Shown: positions 1 to 7,225 of the stretch, piece by piece
How positions within the stretch are numbered: position 1 is the first letter of the stretch
Layout of the letters: every line of letters starts with the position of its first letter
Source: Candidatus Devosia phytovorans
Lineage (GTDB): Bacteria > Pseudomonadota > Alphaproteobacteria > Rhizobiales > Devosiaceae
Length of the DNA: 64,000 nt
Reading direction: 5' to 3'
Assembly (NCBI GenBank): GCA_029202405.1
Contig: CP119312.1
Location: 2,609,001 to 2,673,000 of the forward strand
Translations under genes and position numbers: made by a program
The notes under the pieces: generated by a model
Told to the model about the DNA's origin: nothing
Databases searched by the model: none
Seen by the model: only the letters and a program-made list of their open reading frames with translations

Positions 1-523
1 CGCCCGTGCCGGTGTTGAGCGTCTTGGAGGTGACTGCTGCGCCATAAGGCTTGATGGCCGAGCGGTAGGTCACGCCGTCCTTGGGATCGGTACGGACCGG
101 CGAAGCGACGGAATAGACCACTAGGTCGACCTGGCCGAGCTTGTCCTTGATGGCAGCAATGGCTTCGGCCTTGGTGGCGTCGGAGAAGGCATCGCCCTCA
201 ATGGTCGTGGCGACGCGCCCGGCGGCCTCGGCGCGCTTTTCGAAGGCGCGGTTATTGTACCAGCCGGCGCTGGCGGTCTTGCCTTCGGCGGGCGGGCGCT
301 CGAAGGAGACGCCGACCGTATCGGCATCGCTGCCGAAGGTGGTGACGATGCGCGAGGCAAGGCCATAGCCGGTCGAGCAGCCGAGAACCAGCACACGCTT
401 GCGGTCACTGGGGATGGCGCCCTTGACCACGACATGGTCGATCTGGCGCTGCACATTGGTGGCGCAGCCGACGGGATGGGCCGTGGTGCAGATGAAGCCG
501 CGAATCTTGGGTTCGATGATCAT
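1..523 (-). CDS. fabV: trans-2-enoyl-CoA / enoyl-ACP reductase FabV (N-terminal part)
   Basis: NAD(H)-dependent reduction of enoyl thioesters, the last step of each fatty-acid elongation cycle. About 174 residues are present and the C-terminus lies beyond the window's left edge. The start is the ATG at 523, giving MIIEPKIRGFICTTAHPVG, the standard FabV opening. A nucleotide-binding stretch follows (RVLVLGCSTGYGLASR), then AGWYNNRAFEK, and VVYSVASPVRTDP near residues 140-153, all characteristic of this single-chain SDR-like reductase rather than FabI. The catalytic Tyr/Lys are outside the window. It lies downstream of the MFS gene on the same strand, separated by a hairpin. FabV enzymes are typically triclosan-insensitive; that is family knowledge, not visible here. 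Confidence 0.93.
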   Translation of the reverse strand, partial: MIIEPKIRGFICTTAHPVGCATNVQRQIDHVVVKGAIPSDRKRVLVLGCSTGYGLASRIVTTFGSDADTVGVSFERPPAEGKTASAGWYNNRAFEKRAEAAGRVATTIEGDAFSDATKAEAIAAIKDKLGQVDLVVYSVASPVRTDPKDGVTYRSAIKPYGAAVTSKTLNTGTG

Positions 524-567
524 GCCGGTTCTCCGAGCTTAAGCTTTGCCTTCGCATAGCGGGCAGA

Positions 568-605
568 AGGCCACCCTGCCACAAGAAAATGCAGCAGGGT
601 GGCCT
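568..605 (-). terminator. Perfect 12-bp hairpin between MFS gene and fabV
   Basis: Arms 568-579 (AGGCCACCCTGC) and 594-605 (GCAGGGTGGCCT) are perfectly complementary with a 14-nt loop. It lies 21 nt past the MFS stop codon on the minus strand. There is no strong U-tract after it, so it may be an attenuating or RNA-stabilising hairpin rather than a full intrinsic terminator. Confidence 0.5.
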
Positions 606-626
606 AAGCGGTGAATGTGGCCGGCT

Positions 627-1826
627 TTAGCCCTTGGCCGGCTCGGCCTCGCCTTGGATCGCCTTGCCCTGCATGGCGGAAGCCAGCAGTGCTGCGAGCC
701 CTACCAGTCCCAGTACGATCAGCATGGCATTGCGCAGGCCGAATTCCTCGCCGACGAAGCCAAGCAGCGGCGGGCCGACGAGGAAGGCGACATAGCCCAC
801 CATGGCGACGATGCGGACGCGGGCGGCCGGATTGGGACCAGAATCGCCGGCGGCCGAAATGGCGACGGGGAAGCCGAGCGAGGCGCCGAGGCCCCAGAGG
901 ATCACCGCCGCACCGGCGAGGATCGGGTTGTGGGCGAAGATGACAAAGCAGAGGCCAATGGCACCAATGACGGCCGATCCGCGAATGACGGCGACGCGGC
1001 CGAAGCGGGCGAGGAACCAGCCGCCGGCGAAGCGGCCCAGTGTCATGGCCGAGGCAAAGCCGAGGAAGACCAGCGAGCCCGAAGTGGCGCTGAAGCCATA
1101 TTCGTCGACCATCAGCAGTGGCAGCCAGTCATTGGCCGCGCCCTCGGCGAGAGCCATGGCAAGTACCACGATGCCGATCAGGATGACGCGCGGATCCTTC
1201 CAGACAGCCGGGCCGCGATCAATAGGCGCCCCGCCTCCGACAGCGCGGGCTTCGATGCCAATGCCGAAGGGAATGTCTCGCACAAAGTAAAACAGGCAGG
1301 GCACGGCAATGACGGCAATGGCGACCAGATGAAACGCCACCGGGAAGTTGATCGCCGTGGCCAGCATGCCGAGCAGGGCGCCTGCCACCGTGCCGAGGCT
1401 GAAGCAACCATGCAGCGTATGCAGCACATGCTGGCCGGAAATGCGCTCGACATCGGCGCCGTCGACGTTGATGGCGATCTCCGACATGCCCATGCCGAGG
1501 CCAAAGAGAAACAGGCTAAAGGCCACCAGCCAGGCCGAGGCCAGGACCACACCACCGGCCATCACGGTCAGCGCCAGCATGACGATGAGCATGCTGACCA
1601 GTGCAATCGGCCGCGTGCCGAAGCGGCCGACCAGCCAGCCTGAATTGAGAATGCCGGTCATCGAGCCGACGGAGACGCCAAACAGCACGAGGCCCATTTC
1701 GCCGATAGAGGCGCCCAGGGCATCGCGAATGGCCGGCGTGCGCGTGACCCAAGAGGCGAGCGCCACGCCGGGCAGGAAGAAGAAAACAAACAGCGCAAAG
1801 CGCCGGCGGCTTGTAGCGGAATCCAT
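627..1826 (-). CDS. MFS transporter
   Basis: A 399-residue major facilitator superfamily permease of the inner membrane. The ATG at 1826 is chosen because the frame upstream of it runs into the divergent TetR gene and the palindromic operator. The protein opens with a short charged tail and a first helix (FALFVFFFLPGVALASW). GWLVGRFGTRPIAL fits the MFS loop 2-3 signature, and about 12 hydrophobic helices follow. The substrate is unknown; the family resemblance is to YbjJ-like exporters (inference). It is divergent from the TetR gene with a shared 96-bp control region, the usual arrangement for a repressor and the efflux pump it controls. Confidence 0.85.
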   Translation of the reverse strand: MDSATSRRRFALFVFFFLPGVALASWVTRTPAIRDALGASIGEMGLVLFGVSVGSMTGILNSGWLVGRFGTRPIALVSMLIVMLALTVMAGGVVLASAWLVAFSLFLFGLGMGMSEIAINVDGADVERISGQHVLHTLHGCFSLGTVAGALLGMLATAINFPVAFHLVAIAVIAVPCLFYFVRDIPFGIGIEARAVGGGAPIDRGPAVWKDPRVILIGIVVLAMALAEGAANDWLPLLMVDEYGFSATSGSLVFLGFASAMTLGRFAGGWFLARFGRVAVIRGSAVIGAIGLCFVIFAHNPILAGAAVILWGLGASLGFPVAISAAGDSGPNPAARVRIVAMVGYVAFLVGPPLLGFVGEEFGLRNAMLIVLGLVGLAALLASAMQGKAIQGEAEPAKG

Positions 1827-1850
1827 TGTGGGGCCTTGGGTGGTCGATGC

Positions 1851-1882
1851 GTACAGGCGTACAGTTATGTGTACATATGTAC
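1851..1882. promoter_or_regulatory. Four-half-site GTAC operator between MFS and TetR genes
   Basis: GTAC occurs at 1851, 1859, 1871 and 1879, so the starts are spaced 8, 12 and 8 nt. The right pair forms the perfect 12-bp palindrome GTACATATGTAC (1871-1882) and the left pair is GTACAGGCGTAC. Paired palindromes of this size between a TetR gene and a divergent transporter are the expected operator for two repressor dimers. Assignment to the neighbouring TetR protein is inference from position. Confidence 0.72.
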
Positions 1883-1922
1883 GCAAACGCGCTAGAAGGG
1901 AAGCTGTTGTTGGGGAAATTCT

Positions 1923-2480
1923 ATGAGCGACAGTATGAAAGCCCGACGCCGGCACGATCCGGACCGGCGCGAGCGCATCATCGGCGCGGCGCTGGAGGTG
2001 ATTGCGCAACATGGCGTGGCTGGCACGACGCATCGCCGCGTGGCGGAAGCGGCCGATGTGCCGCTGGGCTCCATGACCTATCATTTCGACAGTCTCGAAG
2101 AGCTGGTCATCGCCGCCTTCACCCGGCTCGACCGGCAGATCTCGGGCTACTACTGGCGCATGCTGGAGGGGGCGAAAAACCGCGACGAGGCCTGCGAGGC
2201 CGTGGTCGATATCATCTGCGGCAGCACCTGGACCGATCCCTATATGACGCAGTTGTTCGAACTTTATGCCTTTGCGGCCCGGAAGCCGGAAATCCGCAAA
2301 ATCCTGTCAGACTGGATGAGCCATAGCCGACAGGCCATGGAACTGCATTTCCCGCCCCATGTCGCGCGGGCGCTCGACGCTGTTATCGAAGGCGCAACGA
2401 TCCACAACATGGCCAGCGAAGGCCACCTGCCGCGGGAGGAAGTGCGGGCTATGGTCAGGGCGATCGTGGAGATGGGCTAA
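1923..2480 (+). CDS. TetR/AcrR family transcriptional regulator
   Basis: A 185-residue repressor. Residues about 14-60 form the TetR helix-turn-helix: RRERIIGAALEVIAQHGVAG, then TTHRRVAEAADVPLGSMTYH, followed by FDSLEELV. The rest is an all-helical ligand domain without recognisable residues for a specific inducer. The start ATG at 1923 gives MSDSMKARRRHDPD; a second ATG is four codons in. Its 3' end overlaps the 3' end of tadA by 4 bp (convergent). It very likely represses the divergent MFS gene and itself through the GTAC operator. Confidence 0.88.
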   Translation: MSDSMKARRRHDPDRRERIIGAALEVIAQHGVAGTTHRRVAEAADVPLGSMTYHFDSLEELVIAAFTRLDRQISGYYWRMLEGAKNRDEACEAVVDIICGSTWTDPYMTQLFELYAFAARKPEIRKILSDWMSHSRQAMELHFPPHVARALDAVIEGATIHNMASEGHLPREEVRAMVRAIVEMG

Positions 2481-2923
2481 CGCAGCGCCCGGAAGAAATC
2501 GCGCAGCTGCGCCTCAGCCCGGCTGGCGCCCAGGCCGGAAATGATTTCAGGCCGGTGGTGGCAGGTGGGCTGATCAAAAAGGCGGATGCCGTTCTCGACA
2601 GCGCCGGCCTTGGTGTCTTCGGCAGCGAAATAGACGCGGCGCAGCCGGGCATGGGCAATGGCGCCGGCGCACATGGCGCAGGGTTCGAGCGTGACGTAAA
2701 GGTCGCAGCCGTCGAGGCGGCCGGTGCCGCGGGTCTTAAGCGCAGCTCGGATCGCCAGCATTTCGGCATGGGCCGTGGGATCGCCCAAGGCCTTCATGCG
2801 ATTGCGCTCGGCAGCGAGCACCACATCGCCTTCCATGACCACGGCGGCAACAGGCGCCTCGCCATGGGTGGCGGCCTCGTCGGCGAGGGAAAGGGCAAGG
2901 TCCATGGGGGATTGGCGGGTCAT
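2477..2923 (-). CDS. tadA: tRNA adenosine(34) deaminase TadA
   Basis: Zinc hydrolase that converts A34 to inosine in the anticodon of tRNA-Arg(ACG), allowing CGN decoding. It is 148 residues long, normal for TadA. The zinc/catalytic motifs of the cytidine deaminase fold are visible: TAHAEMLAI near residue 50 (His ligand and catalytic Glu) and LEPCAMCAGAI near residue 80 (two Cys ligands). The start is the ATG at 2923 (MTRQSPMDLAL). It converges on the TetR gene. No other gene shares its transcript. Confidence 0.94.
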   Translation of the reverse strand: MTRQSPMDLALSLADEAATHGEAPVAAVVMEGDVVLAAERNRMKALGDPTAHAEMLAIRAALKTRGTGRLDGCDLYVTLEPCAMCAGAIAHARLRRVYFAAEDTKAGAVENGIRLFDQPTCHHRPEIISGLGASRAEAQLRDFFRALR

Positions 2924-2970
2924 GGATGAGACTTAGCGGCAGCGGCGGCGAGGCTCAAGTGTGAGAAAGA

Positions 2971-3090
2971 GTACCTCCACCTAGCCTCCCCCTGAAAAGG
3001 GGGAGGGACAGATCCAGCTTGAGGCACGATCCTGCCACGCCCACCGGCCGGATCCCTCCCCCTATCAGGGGGAGGCTAGGTGGGGGTATC
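2971..3090. repeat. Palindromic intergenic repeat, family A copy 1
   Basis: An about 120-bp element with inverted ends: the left end contains CCACCTAGCCTCCCCCT and the right end AGGGGGAGGCTAGGTGG. Each half also has a nested short hairpin (CCCCCT/AGGGGG). The internal segment GATCCAGCTTGAGGCAC is nearly shared with the copy at 13067. It lies between tadA and mutL, ending 61 bp before the mutL start codon. Confidence 0.85.
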
Positions 3091-3151
3091 CGACAAAGAC
3101 TCTCGAAAGCATCGCCGTCTGCCCTATATTACGGCTTCAGGAGAATCGCCC

Positions 3152-4999
3152 TTGCCCATCCGCCAACTGCCCGAAGATCTGATCAACCGCATCGCCGCCG
3201 GCGAGGTGGTGGAGCGGCCTGCCAGTGTGGTCAAGGAACTGGTGGAAAATGCCATCGATGCGGGGGCCAACCGGATCGTGGTCACAACGGCGGCGGGCGG
3301 CAAGGGGCTGATCCGGATCGAGGACGACGGGCATGGCATGGACCGTGCCGACCTAGTGCTGTCGGTCGAGCGGCATGCCACCTCCAAACTCAACGAAGAC
3401 GAGCTCGACGATATCCGAACCCTCGGTTTTCGCGGGGAGGCGCTGGCTTCCATCGGCTCGGTGGCCGAGCTTTCCATTGCCTCGCGCACTGCCACCGCCG
3501 AAAGCGGGCTGAAGCTTGAGGTCAAAAGCGGCGTCCGTACCGGCCCGGTGCCGGTGGCGATGAACCGGGGCACCACGGTGGAGGTGAAGAACCTCTTTTC
3601 CAATGTGCCGGCGCGACTGAAATTTTTGAAAAGCGATCGGGCCGAAGGCGGCGCCATCACCGATGTGATCAAGCGGCTGGCCATGGCCAATCCGGGCGTG
3701 CATTTCATGCTCAATGGCAGCGACCGTTCGCCCAGCAACTGGCCCTCGGTCAGCGGCCACGGTGCGCTCGAAGCGCGGCTGGGTCAGGTGATGGGCGATG
3801 ACTTCGCGCAGAACGCAGTGCGGCTGGCGACCAGCCGGCATAACGTTGTTGTCGCCGGCATGGCAGGCCTTCCGACCTACACGCGGGCGAACTCTCTCTC
3901 GCAATTTTACTTCGTCAACGGCCGTTCGGTGAAGGACAAGGTGCTGGTGGGCGCGGTGCGCGCGGCCTATGCCGACTACACTTTCCGCGACCGCTTTCCC
4001 GTGGTGGCGCTTTATATCGCGGTCGATCCGGGCGAGGTGGATGTCAATGTGCATCCGGCCAAGGCCGAGCTGCGCTTTCGCGATGCGGGTGCGGTGCGCG
4101 GCGCGGTGATCCGTGCCGTGGGCGAGGCGCTGACGGCGGCGGGGTTCAAGGCCAGCACCAGCGTGGCCGATGATGTGCTGGGGGCGTTCACGGCGCCGGC
4201 CTATGAGGTGGGCTCTGCGCCTGAGCTTGCGGCGCCGGCGTCGTCCTATGGCTATGCGCCCGCGCGCAGCTCGGCTTTCGCCGGTTACGACCGCCCCATG
4301 AGTACGGGCAGTGCCAATCCCTGGTCGCCCAACTATGAGGCACAAAGCGGGCTGGCGGGGCTGAGCGAGCCGAGTGCCCGGGTCGAGGCGGCAGAGGCGG
4401 CCCCAGCGCTGATGGAGTTTCCGCTGGGCACGGCGCGGGCGCAGATGTTTGACAATTTCATCATCGCCCAGAATGGCGAGGGGCTGTTGCTGGTCGATCA
4501 GCATGCTGCCCATGAGCGTCTCGTCTATGAGCGGTTCAAGGCGCAACTGGCCTCGGGGCCGGTGGCGAGCCAGGCGCAGCTGATCCCGCTCGTGGTGGAA
4601 ATGCCGGAGGAGGATTGTGCGCGGCTCGAAGACGCGGCCCCTGAACTCGAGCGTTTCGGGCTCTATCTCGAACGCTTCGGGCCGCGGGCGATTGCCGTGC
4701 GCGAGACCCCTGCCCTGCTTGGCAATTCCGATATCGAGGGCCTGGTGCGCGACGTGGCCGATGGCCTCTCCGAATGGGACAGTATTGCGGCGGTCAGCGA
4801 CCGGATGGAGGCCATCATCGCGCGCATGGCCTGCCACGGCTCGGTGCGATCGGGGCGGCGCTTGCGGGTCGACGAGATGAATGCGCTGTTGCGCGACATG
4901 GAGGCGACGCCGCACTCCGGCCAGTGCATCCATGGGCGGCCGACCTATGTCGAGCTCAAGAAAAAAGATATCGAACGGCTGTTTGGCCGGAGCCGATAG
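3152..4999 (+). CDS. mutL: DNA mismatch repair protein MutL
   Basis: GHKL ATPase that couples MutS mismatch recognition to strand incision. It is 615 residues from a TTG start at 3152, chosen because AGGAG precedes it by about 8 nt and the protein then begins PIRQLPEDLINRIAAGEV as in the family; the upstream in-frame ATG at 3080 lies inside the repeat. The N-terminal ATPase motifs are present: ENAIDAGA, DDGHGMD and TLGFRGEALASIGSV. The region around residues 345-430 is a low-complexity linker. The C-terminal dimerisation domain contains VDQHAAHERLVYE, which fits the endonuclease signature DQHA-x2-E-x4-E, plus ACHGSVRSG and CIHGRP. This implies a nicking MutL that works without MutH. It is followed 7 nt later by the dioxygenase-hydrolase gene. 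Confidence 0.95.
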   Translation: MPIRQLPEDLINRIAAGEVVERPASVVKELVENAIDAGANRIVVTTAAGGKGLIRIEDDGHGMDRADLVLSVERHATSKLNEDELDDIRTLGFRGEALASIGSVAELSIASRTATAESGLKLEVKSGVRTGPVPVAMNRGTTVEVKNLFSNVPARLKFLKSDRAEGGAITDVIKRLAMANPGVHFMLNGSDRSPSNWPSVSGHGALEARLGQVMGDDFAQNAVRLATSRHNVVVAGMAGLPTYTRANSLSQFYFVNGRSVKDKVLVGAVRAAYADYTFRDRFPVVALYIAVDPGEVDVNVHPAKAELRFRDAGAVRGAVIRAVGEALTAAGFKASTSVADDVLGAFTAPAYEVGSAPELAAPASSYGYAPARSSAFAGYDRPMSTGSANPWSPNYEAQSGLAGLSEPSARVEAAEAAPALMEFPLGTARAQMFDNFIIAQNGEGLLLVDQHAAHERLVYERFKAQLASGPVASQAQLIPLVVEMPEEDCARLEDAAPELERFGLYLERFGPRAIAVRETPALLGNSDIEGLVRDVADGLSEWDSIAAVSDRMEAIIARMACHGSVRSGRRLRVDEMNALLRDMEATPHSGQCIHGRPTYVELKKKDIERLFGRSR

Positions 5000-5006
5000 G
5001 AACAGC

Positions 5007-6605
5007 ATGACCAGCGGAATTCACCACGTCACGCTCATCAGCGGCAATGTGCAGGCCAATGTCGATTTCTATGTCGGCTTCCTCGGGTTGCGGCTGGTCA
5101 AGCGGACGGGCGGCTATGAGGATGCGCGGCAGCTGCATCTGTTTTACGGCGACTACAATGCCGAGCCGGGTTCGCTGATCACCTTCCTTGTCTGGGAGGG
5201 TGGTGGCCGCGGCCAGGCTGGGGCGGGGCAGGTCAGCGAATTGGCGCTGGCCATTGCGCCCGGTTCGATCGGCTACTGGCTGGAGCGAGCCATCAGGCAT
5301 CAGGTTCAGGTCGAAGGCAGTTCCCAGGAATTCGGCGAGCCGGTGCTGCGCTTACGCGACCCGGATGGCGTGGTGATCAAGCTGGTGGGCGCCGCCCTGC
5401 CCGCACTGGTCATGCCCGAGAGCGACATTCCGTCCGAGCATGCCATTCGCCGCATTCACGGGGTGACGCTGCTGTCGGAGGTGCAGGAGGAAACCGTTGG
5501 CTTCCTGCGCCAGTATTTCGGCTTCCGCACCGGCGCCAGCGAGGGCACGACGCAGCGCATGGTGTCCGACATTGGCGACGTGCTCGATATCCGCGATGCC
5601 TCGGGTTTCTGGCCCGGCGCGCCGGGCACGGGCACGGCCGACCATGTGGCGGTGCGTGCGACGGATGCGGCGGCCGTCGAAAGTGTGGAACAGGCGCTGC
5701 GGCAGCGCAATTCCAGTCTCACGAACCTGCATGACCGGAACTACTTCACCTCGCTCTATGTGCGCGAGCCGGGTGGCGTGTTGATCGAAATGGCCAGCGA
5801 CGGGCCGGGGTTTATCAAGGACGAGAGTGTCGAGGCTCTGGGTACGACACTGTTCGTGCCGCCCGACGAGCAGGACAAGGCAGAGGACATCAAGGTCATG
5901 CTGCCGCAATTCGGCCTGCCGGGCGATGAGCGCGTGGTCTATCGCGACCTGATCTACACGCATCGCTTCTTCACGCCCGAGATGCCCAGTGGTCGCACGC
6001 TGCTGCTCATGCATGGGACGGGTGGCGACGAGGCCGATCTGATGCCCTTGGCTCACCGCGCCGATCCGCATGCCACCCTGCTCGGCCTGCGCGGTCGCAG
6101 CGTGGAAAGCGGCACGCAGCGCTGGTTCCGCAGCCTGGGCCCGACCCTGTTCGACCAGAAGGACATTGCCTTCGAATCCGGCGCCCTGACCGCCTTCATG
6201 GACGAGACACGATCCGCCTATGGCCTAGATTTCGAGCAGACCGTGGCGATCGGCTATTCCAACGGCGCCAATTTCCTCGCCGCCGCCATGCTGCTGCAGC
6301 CGGACCTCTTGATCCGCAAGGCGGTCCTGCTGCGGCCGGTGCCGGTCCTGAGCGCGGTGCCCAAGGCCGATCTCAGCGGGCGACAGGTGCTCATTATCGC
6401 TGGCGAAAACGACGCCTATCGCAGCAAAAGCGAGGAACTGGCGCAGGTACTGGAGCAGGCCGGTGCAACCGTGCAGTTCGAAGTCGTCTCCGTTACCCAT
6501 GAGCTCACGCCGCGCGATCCGGAGGTGATAGCGGGGTGGCTGGGGGAGCAGCAGTATCGCAAACTGATACCAAATCTTGACGCCCTAACACGTATCAAGT
6601 ATTGA
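5007..6605 (+). CDS. Fused VOC ring-cleaving dioxygenase / alpha-beta hydrolase (MhqO-MhqD-like)
   Basis: A 532-residue two-enzyme fusion. Residues 1 to about 310 are a double VOC module of the ring-cleaving (hydroquinone-type) dioxygenase family: GIHHVTLISGNVQANVDFY at the N-terminus, a second repeat from IRRIHGVTLLSEVQEETVGF, then TADHVAVRA and GGVLIEMASDGPGF, supplying His, His and Glu as likely metal ligands. Residues about 325-532 are a carboxylesterase/phospholipase-type hydrolase: LLLMHGTGGDEADL, nucleophile in GYSNGANF, acid in IIAGENDAY, His in VTHELTPRD. In Bacillus the equivalents MhqO and MhqD are separate proteins of a quinone-detoxification operon. Ring cleavage followed by hydrolysis of the product is the likely role (inference). 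Its stop codon lies inside the higBA operator. Confidence 0.86.
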   Translation: MTSGIHHVTLISGNVQANVDFYVGFLGLRLVKRTGGYEDARQLHLFYGDYNAEPGSLITFLVWEGGGRGQAGAGQVSELALAIAPGSIGYWLERAIRHQVQVEGSSQEFGEPVLRLRDPDGVVIKLVGAALPALVMPESDIPSEHAIRRIHGVTLLSEVQEETVGFLRQYFGFRTGASEGTTQRMVSDIGDVLDIRDASGFWPGAPGTGTADHVAVRATDAAAVESVEQALRQRNSSLTNLHDRNYFTSLYVREPGGVLIEMASDGPGFIKDESVEALGTTLFVPPDEQDKAEDIKVMLPQFGLPGDERVVYRDLIYTHRFFTPEMPSGRTLLLMHGTGGDEADLMPLAHRADPHATLLGLRGRSVESGTQRWFRSLGPTLFDQKDIAFESGALTAFMDETRSAYGLDFEQTVAIGYSNGANFLAAAMLLQPDLLIRKAVLLRPVPVLSAVPKADLSGRQVLIIAGENDAYRSKSEELAQVLEQAGATVQFEVVSVTHELTPRDPEVIAGWLGEQQYRKLIPNLDALTRIKY

Positions 6606-6608
6606 TAC
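6577..6608 (+). promoter_or_regulatory. higBA promoter and operator
   Basis: A perfect inverted repeat GTATCAA-GTA-TTGATAC spans 6592-6608. A second GTATC-N7-GATAC pair lies just upstream at 6554-6570. A plausible promoter, TTGACG at 6577-6582 and TATTGA at 6600-6605 with a 17-nt spacer, has its -10 inside the palindrome. HigA antitoxins repress their own operon through such sites. The site overlaps the end of the preceding gene. It is read from sequence only; binding is inferred. Confidence 0.68.
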
Positions 6609-6622
6609 CAAAACGGTGCGGC

Positions 6623-6904
6623 ATGATCGGGTCATTTCGCGGCAAAATTGCTGAACAGGTGGCTCACGGCAAGGTGCCCAAGGGCTTTGCTGCCGATTTG
6701 CTGCGACCTGCCCAGCGACGGCTAGCTGCGCTGATGTCTGCGATCGAATTGGCCGATCTGCGTGTGCCACCGGGCAACAGGCTCGAAGCCTTGTCCGGCA
6801 ACCGCGCCGGTCAGCATTCAATACGCATCAACGATCAGTGGCGTATCTGCTTTCGCTGGGTCGATGGCCGGGCCGAGGATGTCGAGATTGTGGACTATCA
6901 CTGA
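6623..6904 (+). CDS. higB: HigB-family mRNA interferase toxin (RelE superfamily)
   Basis: A 93-residue ribosome-dependent mRNA endonuclease toxin. The ATG at 6623 (MIGSFRGKIAEQV) matches the usual HigB N-terminus; a TTG 21 nt upstream would lie in the operator. Family features seen are RPAQRRLAALMSA, LRVPPGNRLEALSGNRAGQ, SIRINDQWRICFRW and the terminal DVEIVDYH. It sits directly upstream of higA in the toxin-first order typical of higBA. All core parts appear intact. Confidence 0.9.
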   Translation: MIGSFRGKIAEQVAHGKVPKGFAADLLRPAQRRLAALMSAIELADLRVPPGNRLEALSGNRAGQHSIRINDQWRICFRWVDGRAEDVEIVDYH

Positions 6905-6916
6905 AGGAGAATGGCC

Positions 6917-7222
6917 ATGACAGTCCGTATCACCCCGCCCGTTCATCCCGGCGAGTATCTGCGTGAGGAATTGCTTGAGCCCTTGGGTCTGACGCCCTAC
7001 GCGCTTGCGGGGCGGCTGGGGGTACCCAGAACCCGCATCGAAAGGCTGGTGCGCGAGGAAACCGGCGTCACGCCCGACACAGCCCTGCGGCTGGGCCGGT
7101 TTTTCTCCATGACGCCGGAATTCTGGATCAACATGCAGGGGCTTTACGACCTGACGCTGGCCGAAGCGGCGGCGGAAGGAGTGCTTCGGTCCATCGAACC
7201 GATTACCCTGCCCGCCGCCTGA
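6917..7222 (+). CDS. higA: HigA-family antitoxin (Xre-type HTH)
   Basis: A 101-residue antitoxin with a Cro/CI helix-turn-helix that neutralises HigB and represses the operon. The ATG at 6917 is preferred over the one at 6911 because AAGGAG (6904-6909) gives 7-nt spacing to it. Typical opening PPVHPGEYLREELLEPLGLT, HTH region ALAGRLGVPRTRIERLV, then GVTPDTALRLGRFFSMTPEF and WINMQGLYDL. The gene begins 12 nt after higB and ends 3 bp before the edd stop (convergent). Confidence 0.92.
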   Translation: MTVRITPPVHPGEYLREELLEPLGLTPYALAGRLGVPRTRIERLVREETGVTPDTALRLGRFFSMTPEFWINMQGLYDLTLAEAAAEGVLRSIEPITLPAA

Positions 7223-7225
7223 GCT

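Noticed and set aside
3353..5008. Long minus-strand open frame opposite mutL
   Set aside because: Shadow of mutL; it lacks family motifs.
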